Source of the DNA: Enterococcus raffinosus
GTDB lineage: Bacteria; Bacillota; Bacilli; Lactobacillales; Enterococcaceae
Assembly: GCF_001886185.1 (NCBI RefSeq)
Contig: NZ_JXLA01000013.1
Location: forward strand, 41,460-105,459
Reading direction: 5' to 3'
DNA: 64,000 nt
The translations under genes and the position numbers were made by a program. How positions within the stretch are numbered: the stretch's first letter is position 1; the number at the start of each line of letters is the position of its first letter. Below the pieces are notes generated by a model. It did no database searches, had not been told where the DNA came from, and worked only from the letters and a program-made list of their open reading frames with translations. Shown in pieces: positions 55,503 through 64,000 of the stretch.

Positions 55503-55527
55503 CAAAAAAAACGGGTTTCCCCGTTTT
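55503..55527 (-). terminator. Terminator of ykuJ
   Basis: 8-bp stem (55508-55515 with 55520-55527), tetraloop, T run on the minus strand (complement of 55503-55510). It touches the ykuJ stop. The rest of the 164-nt gap to cfa is AT-rich with no gene. Confidence 0.85.
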
Positions 55528-55756
55528 ATTGAATCAAATCATAAATTTCCATCGCAACGATGTCGATGTTATCAAATTGATAAGATTGTTTGCTGTCGCT
55601 TTCAGTCAGCTCAAATGTTTCTGTTGTATTATCATAAGTTACAGTACATTTTTCCACGCCCTCTTTTTCAAAACGACGCAATTGTACTTCATTATCAGTC
55701 GATTCAGTCATTGCTTCTAAGCGTTTAATAATGGCAACTAATTGTGAATGTTTCAT
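55526..55756 (-). CDS. ykuJ: YkuJ-family (DUF1797) small protein
   Basis: A 76-residue acidic protein (MKHSQLVAIIKRLEAMTES ... QFDNIDIVAMEIYDLIQ) matching the YkuJ/DUF1797 family, a conserved small Firmicutes protein of unknown function. The family signature FDNIDxxAxEIxxLL is present at the C-terminus. It is monocistronic. Confidence 0.85.
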   Translation of the reverse strand: MKHSQLVAIIKRLEAMTESTDNEVQLRRFEKEGVEKCTVTYDNTTETFELTESDSKQSYQFDNIDIVAMEIYDLIQ

Positions 55757-55860
55757 CTAGATGCCCCCCTTCTTCTCAATTCTGTCTTATTGTATCAAAT
55801 CCGACCGTATCTTGCATTGATTTTCATCAATTAATTTATGATTTTTTTACTAAATCTAAC

Positions 55861-56727
55861 TTAAGACTGTTCCCACCACAATTTAATTAAAGCTTGTGTT
55901 CCATCATTCTCAAATCCTTGTTCCGCTAACTGTTCGTATAGCTCCGTAGCCAATTTTGTCGCTGGTAGATGAAGCTGCATTTTTTCTGCTTCGTCTAGGG
56001 CAATTTTCAGGTCTTTTATAAAGTGCTTAACGAAAAAGCCAGGAGAGTAATCTGCTTTTAAAATGCGTGGCGCGTAATTTGTCATTGACCAGTTTTGCGC
56101 TGCACCGCCTCCTAACGTTTCTAAGACCTTTGGTACATCTAGATTCGCCGCTTTTGCATAAACAAGCATCTCAGTCATTCCAGTCATGGTTCCAGCAATC
56201 ATAATTTGATTGGCCATTTTTGTATGTTGTCCTGCACCGGCTTTGCCTTGCAACGAATAACTTTTACCCATAATTTCAAATAGTGGTAACACTTGCTCAT
56301 AGGCTGTTTGATCACCGCCAACCATAATGGTTAAAGTTCCGTTTTGCGCACCAAGATCTCCTCCCGATACTGGCGCATCCAAAGCAGCGGCACCTTTTTC
56401 CTTAGCTGTCTCATAAATTCTTTCCGCTAAAGTTGGGGTAGATGTTGTTAAATCCACAAGAATCTTATCTTTTACCTCTGTCGAATATATACTGTTTTTC
56501 CCAAAATAAATTTCTTCAACATCACTTGGATACCCAACCATAGAAAAAATAATATCGCTCGTAGCAGTTACCTCTGCTGGTGTTGGCTGCCACATGGCTC
56601 CATGTTCAACTAGGTCATCTGTCTTGCTTTTCGTACGATTATATACGGACACTTCATGCCCTGCAGAAAGAAAATGCTTCACGATGGATTTTCCCATCAC
56701 GCCTGTTCCGATAAAACCTATTCTCAT
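55861..56727 (-). CDS. NAD(P)-dependent beta-hydroxyacid dehydrogenase
   Basis: A 288-residue protein of the 3-hydroxyisobutyrate/6-phosphogluconate dehydrogenase family: Rossmann motif GFIGTGVMGKSIVKHFL (residues 4-20), substrate motif DAPVSGGDLGAQNGTLTIMVGG (about residues 117-137), and the catalytic Lys in GQHTKMANQIMIAGTM (about residue 170). Likely substrates include glyoxylate, succinate semialdehyde or tartronate semialdehyde; none can be chosen from context. Confidence 0.92.
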   Translation of the reverse strand: MRIGFIGTGVMGKSIVKHFLSAGHEVSVYNRTKSKTDDLVEHGAMWQPTPAEVTATSDIIFSMVGYPSDVEEIYFGKNSIYSTEVKDKILVDLTTSTPTLAERIYETAKEKGAAALDAPVSGGDLGAQNGTLTIMVGGDQTAYEQVLPLFEIMGKSYSLQGKAGAGQHTKMANQIMIAGTMTGMTEMLVYAKAANLDVPKVLETLGGGAAQNWSMTNYAPRILKADYSPGFFVKHFIKDLKIALDEAEKMQLHLPATKLATELYEQLAEQGFENDGTQALIKLWWEQS

Positions 56728-56790
56728 GTTATTACCTCCTAATAAAAAAATAATCCACCTCCAGTATACATGAAGAGATGGATTTCAGCT

Positions 56791-58029
56791 TTATTTATCT
56801 TCACCATTTCGAAGTGAGTTAATCCGTATTCGCATTTTTTGAACGGTTCGAGCAGGAGTGCTCGTCTCTGTGTGATTTTCAGCATAGTAGATCAACATTT
56901 CTTGATAGAATTTAAGAATTTCATCGCCAAAACGCTCTGCCGATATTTCAACTAACTTGTTCTTTTGAACTATTGGATCAATTGGAATCTGCTGCTGCAC
57001 GTATCGAACAAAGCTCTCGCTAAAGTCTTCATTACGTTCGAAGGTAATTCCTAAAGACTCATCATTTAGTAGTTGCGTGAGATAGTCATTTCCCTCTACG
57101 ACACATTGTGTCCCCGAAGCAATCGCTTCAGCGTAAGTCAGGCCTTGTGTTTCCGAAGTCGAAGCACTAACAAAATAATCTGCTGCATGATAATAGTAGG
57201 CAACTTCTTCATGAGGGACTTCTCCTGTAAATTGAACATAATCCTCAATTTCTAATTCACGAGCCATTGCTTCTAGGTCTTCTCGATAGGGTCCTTTGCC
57301 AACAATGACCAAACGAGCATTCGGATAGCTCATAAGTACCTCTGGGAACTGTTGGACGATGACATGAATGTTCTTTTCATAAGAAATTCTGCTTAATGAC
57401 AAAATCATCAACTCATCAGGCTGTATTCCGAGTGTTGTTCTTAATTTCTCTGTGTCCTCTTTTGTAATATCTGAGCGAACAAAATGTTTTACATCGATCC
57501 CTGTCGGAATGATCCGCATTGGAATATCTACTTCATAACGCTTCAATGTATCAACTACCCGTTTACTTGGACAAACAACTCCCGTAGAATGATTGACAAA
57601 CATTTTTATAAAATGCTTTACATGCGTCGGGCGAACAACTTTTCCATTGGCAATATAATGGAGGTAATCCTCATACATCGTGTGATACGTATGGACGACA
57701 GGTATCCGTAAACGATTCGCTACCATTTTCCCTAAAAAACCAGCACCAAACTCTGTATGCGTATGAATGATTTCTAATTCCAATTCTTTCGCTATTTGAT
57801 AAGCGAACCATATTCCTCTTACCACGATTCGACGATCCTTGAAGGATACAAAAGGAACGCTAGGCATACGTACGATATCTTTTTCAAACTCATCCGCATC
57901 TGGGTCAGTCGTTGTAAAAATGTAAACCTCATGCCCTTGTTGCTCAAGTTCATTTTTTAATGTTCTGATCGATGTTGCTACCCCGCTGACCTGGGGGAAA
58001 TAAGTATCTGTAAAAAAGCCGATCCGCAC
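56791..58029 (-). CDS. bgsB: Glycolipid glucosyltransferase (BgsB-like, monoglucosyl-DAG synthase)
   Basis: GT4-family glucosyltransferase of 412 residues that attaches glucose to diacylglycerol, the first step in the lipoteichoic-acid glycolipid anchor in E. faecalis BgsB. It shows MRIGFFTDTYFPQVSGVATSI, HTHTEFGAGFLGKMVA and the GT4 donor site SRISYEKNIHVIVQQFPEV with the EX7E region ETQGLTYAEAIASG (about residue 310). It starts 15 nt after bgsA ends. The name rests on similarity and pairing. Confidence 0.88.
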   Translation of the reverse strand: MRIGFFTDTYFPQVSGVATSIRTLKNELEQQGHEVYIFTTTDPDADEFEKDIVRMPSVPFVSFKDRRIVVRGIWFAYQIAKELELEIIHTHTEFGAGFLGKMVANRLRIPVVHTYHTMYEDYLHYIANGKVVRPTHVKHFIKMFVNHSTGVVCPSKRVVDTLKRYEVDIPMRIIPTGIDVKHFVRSDITKEDTEKLRTTLGIQPDELMILSLSRISYEKNIHVIVQQFPEVLMSYPNARLVIVGKGPYREDLEAMARELEIEDYVQFTGEVPHEEVAYYYHAADYFVSASTSETQGLTYAEAIASGTQCVVEGNDYLTQLLNDESLGITFERNEDFSESFVRYVQQQIPIDPIVQKNKLVEISAERFGDEILKFYQEMLIYYAENHTETSTPARTVQKMRIRINSLRNGEDK

Positions 58030-58044
58030 GACTATTCCTCCAAA

Positions 58045-59088
58045 CTATTTTGTGACTTTTGCATACACTTGATGATCATAAGGCAAACCTAAGACCTCTT
58101 GATACACAGATTTTAACTCAGCACCGATTTGTGTGATACTTTTTTCCTGAGCTGTTTTAAAGCCTGCCATCGAAAGATTCGGTAACCGTCGATTCACCAA
58201 CTGTTGAATTAACTCTTCAAACTCCTGATTATTGGTCCCCATATAGCAGTTTTCACGATTTGTTAACCATCCATCATAAACAGGAATATCTCTTAATAAT
58301 ACTTGTTGTTGACTTGCTAAGGCCTCCAATACGACAATTCCTTCTGTTTCTTCATAAGAAGGAAAAAAGAATAGATCTGCACCAGAATAAGCTCCCTCTA
58401 TGAGATCTCCATTGATATAACCTGGAAAAATCACGTTTTTAGGATGTGCTTTTTTTACAAGACGCCGGATATTCGCAGGGATCGAAAGCATAGGCACATC
58501 GCCAAACCAAATGAAAGTATAGTCTGGCATTTTTTCTGCAAGCTCGACAAAATCAAGAATCCCTTTGCGCTCAAAAAATAGACCTACACATATGATCACC
58601 TTTTGTGTTTCTGATAAATTAAAATGATTCCGAAAAGCCGCCTCTTTATGCTCATCTGGATAATACCTTTTCAAATCAATACCGTTTGAAATCGCCGCGA
58701 TTGGCTGTTTTAATCCATAGCTACGAAGTAACTTCTTAGAATAAGGGGTAGGAGTGATCAGGTGATCTGCCTGTTCATACAAAGAGACTAGCCATTTTTT
58801 TACCAAAGGAGCAAGTTGGTTTGAGCCTACAAATGAATTACGGAAATCTTCCTCCGTCGAGTGTGCATGAAAGACCACTTTTTTACCGAGCCTTTTTGCT
58901 TTTCTGACTAATTGAAGGCTCTTCAGTCCATACGTATTAATATGTAATATATCATAATCAGTCGCACTTGGGTCAAGAGTATAATCAATCCCCATTGAAG
59001 CCAACGCTCTTTTTTGATGGCTTAAGGCACGTCCAATCCCTGATTTACCAATAACATTCTGACCTTCAAAGTAAAGTAATATTTTCAT
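58045..59088 (-). CDS. bgsA: Glycolipid glucosyltransferase (BgsA-like, diglucosyl-DAG synthase)
   Basis: GT4-family enzyme of 347 residues; E. faecalis BgsA adds the second glucose to monoglucosyl-DAG. Features: MKILLYFEGQNVIGKSGIGRALSHQKRAL, HINTYGLKSL, VVFHAHSTEEDFRNSF, donor-site VGLFFERKGILDFVELAEKMPDYTFIWFG and EETEGIVVLEALAS. The start is ATG 59086-59088 after AGGAGG; the seven-codon extension carries the RBS. It is first of the bgsA-bgsB pair. Confidence 0.88.
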   Translation of the reverse strand: MKILLYFEGQNVIGKSGIGRALSHQKRALASMGIDYTLDPSATDYDILHINTYGLKSLQLVRKAKRLGKKVVFHAHSTEEDFRNSFVGSNQLAPLVKKWLVSLYEQADHLITPTPYSKKLLRSYGLKQPIAAISNGIDLKRYYPDEHKEAAFRNHFNLSETQKVIICVGLFFERKGILDFVELAEKMPDYTFIWFGDVPMLSIPANIRRLVKKAHPKNVIFPGYINGDLIEGAYSGADLFFFPSYEETEGIVVLEALASQQQVLLRDIPVYDGWLTNRENCYMGTNNQEFEELIQQLVNRRLPNLSMAGFKTAQEKSITQIGAELKSVYQEVLGLPYDHQVYAKVTK

Positions 59089-59211
59089 ATGCAGCCTCCT
59101 TAAAAACAAATCAATTATATCACAAGCACTTGATTTTTATCTCAACCTATAGTCTGATTTTACTCCTTCTTCATCATTTTACCTTTTTCCCATTTTATAT
59201 TTTATAACAAG

Positions 59212-59245
59212 AAAAAAGACCGCTGTCCGAAAAGACAACGGTCTT
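59212..59245 (-). terminator. Terminator of the ptsHI operon
   Basis: 12-bp stem (59217-59228 with 59234-59245, one G.U), then TTTTTTC on the minus strand. Confidence 0.85.
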
Positions 59246-59256
59246 AAAATAAAAAT

Positions 59257-60984
59257 CTATTTTACGTATTCTTTTACTAGTTCTTCGACTTCTTCCATTG
59301 TGTCGCACTCTTTCAACGCTTTTTCAGCCAATTCAGCCATGTCAGTTGTTGTTAAACGCTTCATCAAGCTACGAGTTCTAAGGATTGATGTCGCACTCAT
59401 AGAGAACTCATCTAAGCCCATACCCATTAGCAATGGAACAGCTGTTTGATCGCCAGCCATTTCGCCACACATACCAGCCCATTTACCTTCAGCATGTGCT
59501 GCATCAATGACGTTTTTAATCAAACGTAAGATTGATGGGTTATATGGTTGATACAGGTATGAAACGCGTTCGTTCATACGGTCAGCAGCCATTGTGTATT
59601 GAATCAAGTCGTTTGTTCCGATACTAAAGAAGTCAACTTCTTTTGCAAACTTGTCAGCTAGAACAGCTGCGGCAGGGATCTCGATCATGATTCCGACTTG
59701 AATCGTATCAGAAACCTTCACGCCTTCGTTAACAAGCTTTTCTTTTTCTTCGTTGAACATTTTCTTCGCTGCACGGAACTCTTTTAATGTTGCAACCATT
59801 GGGAACATGATGCGTAAATTGCCATGAACTGAAGCGCGTAACAATGCACGTAACTGTGTACGGAACATATCGTCGCCTAATTCAGATAAACTGATACGCA
59901 ATGCACGATAACCCAAGAATGGATTCATTTCGTGAGGTAATGTTAAGTATGGTAACTCTTTGTCTCCACCGATGTCCATTGTACGAACAACAACTGGTTT
60001 GTCACCCATGCCTTCTAAAACGGCTTTATAAGCTTCAAACTGATCGTCTTCTGTAGGGAAATCTGAAGAGTCCATATATAGGAATTCCGTACGGTATAAA
60101 CCAATTGCCTCAGCGCCATTGTTATGAACGCCTTCAAGGTCTTTTGGTGTACCGATGTTCGCCGCTAATTCAAAATGCTTGCCATCAGCAGTAACTGTTT
60201 CAGCATCTTTTAATTTTTCCCATTCAGCCTTTTGCGTTGCATAAGCTTCGCCAGCTTTTTTGTATTCAGCTGCTTGTTCGTCTGTTGGGTTCACAATTGT
60301 TTCACCAGTAATTCCGTTAACTGCAAGAACATCGCCTTCTTTAGCTTTAGAAGTGATTTCCTTCGTACCAACGATTGCTGGGATTTCCAATGAACGAGCC
60401 ATGATTGCTGAGTGAGACGTACGTCCCCCGATATCAGTAACAAAGGCTTTTACGAAGTTCTTGTCCAATTGCGCAGTATCACTTGGTGTCAAGTCATGTG
60501 CTACAACAATTACTTCTTCATCAATCATTGATGGATCTGGTAGAGATACACCTAATAAATGTGCCATTACACGTTTTGTAACGTCACGAATATCTGCTGC
60601 ACGTTCTTGCATATAAGCGTTATCATCCATCGCTTCGAACATGCCAATATACATATCAGTAACTTCTTTAAGTGAGCTTTCAGCATTCACTTTATTATCT
60701 TGAATGTGTTGTTTGATTTGACCAATCATTTCTGGATCTGAAAGAACCATTAAATGAGCATCAAAAACTTGTGCTTCTTCTTCACCTAAGCTTTTCGCTG
60801 CTTTATCCCGAATTTTTTCCAGTTCAGCAGAAGAAGCCGCCAAAGCGTCATCAAGACGCTTTTCTTCGGCAGCAGTATCTTCTACATTATTTTGCTTGAA
60901 AGATAAATCCGGTTGTACTAGCAGATAAGCTTTCGCAACGGCTACACCGTCACTTGCGGCAATACCTTTTAGTAATTCAACCAT
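59257..60984 (-). CDS. ptsI: Phosphoenolpyruvate-protein phosphotransferase (enzyme I)
   Basis: Takes phosphate from PEP and passes it to HPr, powering all PTS sugar uptake. The 575-residue protein has the N-terminal HPr-binding helices, the phosphorylated His in [24 protein letters not shown] (about residue 190), [20 protein letters not shown] and the C-terminal PEP site [24 protein letters not shown]. Its start overlaps the ptsH stop as TAATG. Confidence 0.98.
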   Translation of the reverse strand: MVELLKGIAASDGVAVAKAYLLVQPDLSFKQNNVEDTAAEEKRLDDALAASSAELEKIRDKAAKSLGEEEAQVFDAHLMVLSDPEMIGQIKQHIQDNKVNAESSLKEVTDMYIGMFEAMDDNAYMQERAADIRDVTKRVMAHLLGVSLPDPSMIDEEVIVVAHDLTPSDTAQLDKNFVKAFVTDIGGRTSHSAIMARSLEIPAIVGTKEITSKAKEGDVLAVNGITGETIVNPTDEQAAEYKKAGEAYATQKAEWEKLKDAETVTADGKHFELAANIGTPKDLEGVHNNGAEAIGLYRTEFLYMDSSDFPTEDDQFEAYKAVLEGMGDKPVVVRTMDIGGDKELPYLTLPHEMNPFLGYRALRISLSELGDDMFRTQLRALLRASVHGNLRIMFPMVATLKEFRAAKKMFNEEKEKLVNEGVKVSDTIQVGIMIEIPAAAVLADKFAKEVDFFSIGTNDLIQYTMAADRMNERVSYLYQPYNPSILRLIKNVIDAAHAEGKWAGMCGEMAGDQTAVPLLMGMGLDEFSMSATSILRTRSLMKRLTTTDMAELAEKALKECDTMEEVEELVKEYVK

Positions 60985-61250
60985 TATTCAGATAATCCTT
61001 CCTTTTTCATTGTTTCAACAATTGCTTCCATTGCTTCTTTTTCGTCAGCACCTTCAGCAGAGATAACAACGTCAGAACCTTGGCCAACACCTAGAGACAT
61101 AACTCCCATGATTGATTTAAGGTTAACTGATTTTCCTTTATACTCTAAGTTAATATCAGAGTTAAATTTGCTTGCAGCTTGCACCAATAAAGTTGCGGGA
61201 CGTGCATGAATCCCTGTTTCTGCTACTACGTGAAAATCTTTTTTTTCCAT
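60984..61250 (-). CDS. ptsH: Phosphocarrier protein HPr
   Basis: Small PTS phosphocarrier, also the HprK/CcpA signalling partner. The 88-residue protein has the phosphorylated His15 ([10 protein letters not shown]) and the regulatory Ser46 ([11 protein letters not shown]). AAGGAGA precedes the ATG. A weak extended -10 (TGGTAATCT) and -35 TTGTAT with 17-nt spacing are seen on the minus strand at about 61339-61369. Confidence 0.98.
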   Translation of the reverse strand: MEKKDFHVVAETGIHARPATLLVQAASKFNSDINLEYKGKSVNLKSIMGVMSLGVGQGSDVVISAEGADEKEAMEAIVETMKKEGLSE

Positions 61251-61551
61251 ATTGACCGTTCTCCTTTATAAAAAAAATGTTTTTTTATGTTAGGGCTTTA
61301 ATGATAACATCCATCATTTTGAGCCCTTCATTTTCTTAGATTACCATTTTTTTGCGGTGGATACAACAATTTTAGTCGATTTATTCATACGAAATGTATG
61401 CCCTTTCTTAAAATATCTGACTAGACCGTTTAACTTCCTTATCCCGCTTGCTTTCATTTTTTTTACATAACAATACTGCATAGTAAAAAATTCAGATTTT
61501 GTTCTTTTTAGCACTCGACTACTTCGATTGCTAAAAAATGAAACAAAGTGT

Positions 61552-61605
61552 TTGCTTTTATCTGAAATCTCGTTATAATTGTTTTTAAGGTCAGTGAAAG
61601 TCAAA
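61552..61605 (+). promoter_or_regulatory. clpE promoter with CtsR box
   Basis: -35 TTGCTT (61552-61557), 16-nt spacer, consensus -10 TATAAT (61574-61579). The sequence GGTCAGTGAAAGTCAAA (61589-61605) matches the CtsR heptad repeat (A/GGTCAAA-NAN-A/GGTCAAA) with two mismatches in the first heptad and covers the start point. The 61251-61551 region otherwise shows no gene; a minus-strand frame there is judged spurious. Confidence 0.8.
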
Positions 61606-61689
61606 CAACTGACCAGCGTATCTTTTTACGAGACTCGCTTACTCGATGTACAATGGAAGAAACAATCAACTATTGAAAGGGTGAAAAAA

Positions 61690-63912
61690 ATGCTTTGCCA
61701 AAATTGTCATGAAAATGAAGCAACGATTCATTTATATGCAAATGTCAATGGGCAACGAAAGCAATTAGATTATTGCCAAAGTTGCTATCAAAAATTGAAG
61801 AATCAAGCTGGAGGTGCGCCCCAAATGGCAGGAAATGATCCTTTTGGTTTTGGAAGTTTAGATGATTTGTTCCGCTCAATGTCTCAACAAATGCAACAAA
61901 GACAAGGCGCTGCAGATCAAACACCACCAACACAATTCGGTGGCGGAAATGGAATTAACAATCAACCCCCTCGTGGAAATGGCGGCGGTGGCTTATTAGA
62001 TGAATATGGTATTAACATTACTGGTCAAGCGCGTGAAGGAAATATTGATCCAGTCGTTGGACGAGACGATGAAATTCAGCGTGTGATCGAAATTTTGAAT
62101 CGCCGGACAAAGAACAACCCTGTTTTAATTGGTGAACCTGGTGTGGGTAAAACAGCAGTAGTTGAAGGCTTAGCGCAAAAGATCGTTGATGGCGATGTTC
62201 CACAAAAATTAATGGATAAAGAAGTTATCCGTTTAGATGTCGCTTCTCTTGTTCAAGGCACTGGTATTCGCGGTCAATTTGAAGAAAGAATGCAAAAGCT
62301 GATTGAAGAAATTCGCCAAGCTGAAAATATCATTCTCTTCATTGATGAAGTTCACGAAATCGTTGGTGCAGGTGCTGCTGGAGACGGCAACATGGATGCT
62401 GGAAATATTTTAAAACCAGCATTAGCTCGTGGTGAGCTGCAAATGGTCGGCGCGACAACCTTGAATGAGTATCGCATTATTGAAAAGGACGCAGCTTTAG
62501 AACGTCGGATGCAGCCTGTTCGTGTCGAAGAACCTTCTGTTCAAGAAACGATCGAGATTTTAAAGGGATTGCAACCTCGTTATGAAGATTACCATCATGT
62601 AAAATATACAGATGAAGCGATCAAGGCTGCTGCTGAGCTTTCAAATCGTTATATCCAAGACCGTTTCTTACCTGACAAAGCAATTGATTTGTTAGATGAA
62701 ACAGGTTCAAAGAAAAACTTAACAATTCAGATCGTGGATCCAAAAACGATTGATAAAAAATTAGCAGAGGCTGAGCAACAAAAATCTCAGGCTTCACAAG
62801 AAGAAGACTTTGAGAAAGCAGCCTACTACCGTGATCAAATTAATAAGCTGCAAAAAATGAAAGAACGTCAGTTAACAGATGAAGAAACACCTGTCATCTC
62901 TGAAAAAGATATGGAAAAAATCGTTGAAAAACGGACAGGTATCCCTGTTGGCGAATTAAAGGAAAAAGAACAAACACAATTGAAAAACTTAGCTGTTGAT
63001 TTGAAACAGCATGTAATTGGTCAAGATGAAGCAGTTGATAAAGTAGCCAAAGCCATCCGCCGTAACCGTGTTGGCTTGAACAAGAAGAACCGTCCAATCG
63101 GCTCCTTCCTATTTGTTGGACCAACAGGGGTTGGTAAAACAGAGTTGGCACGTCAATTAGCAGAAGAATTATTCGGCTCAAGTGATTCAATGATTCGCTT
63201 TGATATGAGTGAATACATGGAAAAACATAGTGTTTCTAAATTGATCGGTTCTCCTCCAGGTTATGTTGGTTATGAAGAAGCTGGTCAATTGACTGAACAA
63301 GTCCGTCGCCATCCTTATAGCTTGATTTTATTGGATGAAATTGAAAAGGCACACCCAGATGTGCTTCATATGTTCCTACAAATTCTTGATGATGGCCGCT
63401 TGACGGATTCTCAAGGTCGAACTGTCAGCTTCAAAGATACTATTATCATCATGACTAGTAACGCTGGAACTGGCAAGATTGAAGCAAATGTCGGTTTTGG
63501 TGCAGCTAGAGAAGGCGTCACTCGCTCTGTCTTAGGTCAGTTAAAAGATTTCTTTGCACCTGAATTCTTGAACCGTTTTGACGGAATTGTTGAATTCAGC
63601 CCATTATCAAAAGAAAACTTGATGAAGATTGTTTCATTGATGTTGGAAGATGTGAACGAAATGTTAGCTTCACAAAAGCTTCACATCGATGTTCCTGATA
63701 ATGTGAAAGAAAAATTGGTTGATTTGGGATATGATCCTGCCATGGGCGCTCGACCTCTTCGCCGGACGATCCAGGAAAATATTGAAGACGGCATCGCTGA
63801 ATTCTATTTAGATCATCCAACGATTACTGATCTTAAGGCTAAACTTGATAAAGAAGACCATATTGTTATCACGTCAAAGCCTGAACGTCTAGCAAAAGAA
63901 GACAAAAACTAA
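61690..63912 (+). CDS. clpE: ATP-dependent Clp protease ATPase subunit ClpE
   Basis: HSP100 unfoldase that feeds ClpP during stress. The 740-residue protein has an N-terminal zinc finger (C3, C6, C29, C32: [10 protein letters not shown] ... YCQSCYQ), a Gly/Gln-rich linker, AAA+ domain 1 (Walker [10 protein letters not shown], Walker [11 protein letters not shown]), a UVR-type coiled middle ([23 protein letters not shown]) and AAA+ domain 2 ([23 protein letters not shown]). The ATG at 61690 has GAAAGGG upstream; the longer frame reaches back through the promoter. The zinc finger separates it from ClpC. Confidence 0.96.
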   Translation: MLCQNCHENEATIHLYANVNGQRKQLDYCQSCYQKLKNQAGGAPQMAGNDPFGFGSLDDLFRSMSQQMQQRQGAADQTPPTQFGGGNGINNQPPRGNGGGGLLDEYGINITGQAREGNIDPVVGRDDEIQRVIEILNRRTKNNPVLIGEPGVGKTAVVEGLAQKIVDGDVPQKLMDKEVIRLDVASLVQGTGIRGQFEERMQKLIEEIRQAENIILFIDEVHEIVGAGAAGDGNMDAGNILKPALARGELQMVGATTLNEYRIIEKDAALERRMQPVRVEEPSVQETIEILKGLQPRYEDYHHVKYTDEAIKAAAELSNRYIQDRFLPDKAIDLLDETGSKKNLTIQIVDPKTIDKKLAEAEQQKSQASQEEDFEKAAYYRDQINKLQKMKERQLTDEETPVISEKDMEKIVEKRTGIPVGELKEKEQTQLKNLAVDLKQHVIGQDEAVDKVAKAIRRNRVGLNKKNRPIGSFLFVGPTGVGKTELARQLAEELFGSSDSMIRFDMSEYMEKHSVSKLIGSPPGYVGYEEAGQLTEQVRRHPYSLILLDEIEKAHPDVLHMFLQILDDGRLTDSQGRTVSFKDTIIIMTSNAGTGKIEANVGFGAAREGVTRSVLGQLKDFFAPEFLNRFDGIVEFSPLSKENLMKIVSLMLEDVNEMLASQKLHIDVPDNVKEKLVDLGYDPAMGARPLRRTIQENIEDGIAEFYLDHPTITDLKAKLDKEDHIVITSKPERLAKEDKN

Positions 63913-63920
63913 TGACTTTA

Positions 63921-63951
63921 GGATTCTCGTATAAAACGAGAATCCTTTTTT
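63921..63951 (+). terminator. Terminator of clpE
   Basis: 10-bp perfect stem GGATTCTCGT (63921-63930) with its complement (63936-63945), then six Ts. Confidence 0.9.
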
Positions 63952-64000
63952 ATCAAATTGTTCAAATTTTCTAATTGAGCTAATTTCATAATTCGCTTTT

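Noticed and set aside
61341..61604. 87-residue minus-strand open frame upstream of clpE
   Set aside because: It has no ribosome-binding site, overlaps the clpE -35, -10 and CtsR box, and its product is Lys/Phe/Ser-rich without family motifs.
61579..61689. N-terminal extension of clpE
   Set aside because: It would begin at the promoter -10 and lacks the zinc-finger start MLCQNC; the ATG at 61690 has a proper RBS.

Overview
The window is about 38-40% GC, low-GC Gram-positive chromosomal DNA, and gene content and order point to Enterococcus or a close Enterococcaceae relative. Pointers are pyrH-tsf-rpsB, a fabT-fabH-acpP-fab/acc operon, a bgsA/bgsB glycolipid glucosyltransferase pair, ptsH-ptsI beside clpE, a class B PBP next to rpmG and thrS, the yqeG-yqeH-yhbY-nadD-yqeK-rsfS-yqeM block, T-box leaders and FabT/CtsR-type operators. 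I cannot name the species. Nearly everything is ordinary core genome: no tRNA, rRNA, IS element, prophage, CRISPR array or clear genomic island was seen. Most genes are on the minus strand.

Layout. 1-5.3 kb: translation genes pyrH (cut by the window edge), tsf and rpsB, then argR (plus strand) and argS with an arginine T-box leader. 5.3-6.5 kb: a lone argF whose promoter is overlapped by ARG boxes. 6.8-9.5 kb: tsaB, two tandem rimI-like acetyltransferases and tsaD (t6A synthesis). 9.6-13.2 kb: galE-galT-galR behind a large palindromic operator. 13.3-19.5 kb: a small DUF3042 gene, an FAD/NAD(P)-binding protein, a HAD phosphatase and a yqg-like cluster (5-FCL, rhomboid, yqgQ, glucokinase, degenerate rhodanese). 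19.5-24.4 kb: a siderophore-iron ABC system with a divergent lipoprotein gene, Fur-like boxes, and an SGNH hydrolase as last gene of the transporter operon. 24.4-31.5 kb: an unrecognised membrane/Ser-Thr-rich gene pair, rpmG, a glutathione peroxidase, a class B PBP, thrS with a threonine T-box, and a 4-OT tautomerase. 31.7-35.4 kb (plus strand): two VOC-fold genes and helD. 35.5-41.9 kb: yebC, tmcAL and the yqeG-to-yqeM ribosome-assembly/NAD block. 42-45.3 kb: a polar amino-acid ABC transporter with two paralogous binding lipoproteins. 45.4-54.1 kb: the complete type II fatty-acid operon except for an enoyl-ACP reductase. 54.2-59.1 kb: cfa, ykuJ, a beta-hydroxyacid dehydrogenase, bgsB and bgsA. 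59.2-64 kb: ptsI, ptsH and clpE (plus strand).

How the genes work together. A long stretch (45-59 kb) builds and modifies membrane lipid: fatty-acid synthesis under FabT, cyclopropanation, and glucosylation of diacylglycerol (the lipoteichoic-acid anchor). Arginine is sensed twice, by ArgR-type operators and by the argS T-box. Glucose handling (glk, HPr, EI) and galactose use (galETR) are present, with galK and galM elsewhere.

I found no convincing wholly new system. The items most worth checking are the SGNH hydrolase inside the Fur-type iron operon, the absence of fabK with a hairpin in its usual place, parS-like and DnaA-box-like motifs between pbp and thrS, a possible non-AUG start for rsfS, the unusual gal operator, and the unknown Ser/Thr-rich plus membrane protein pair.
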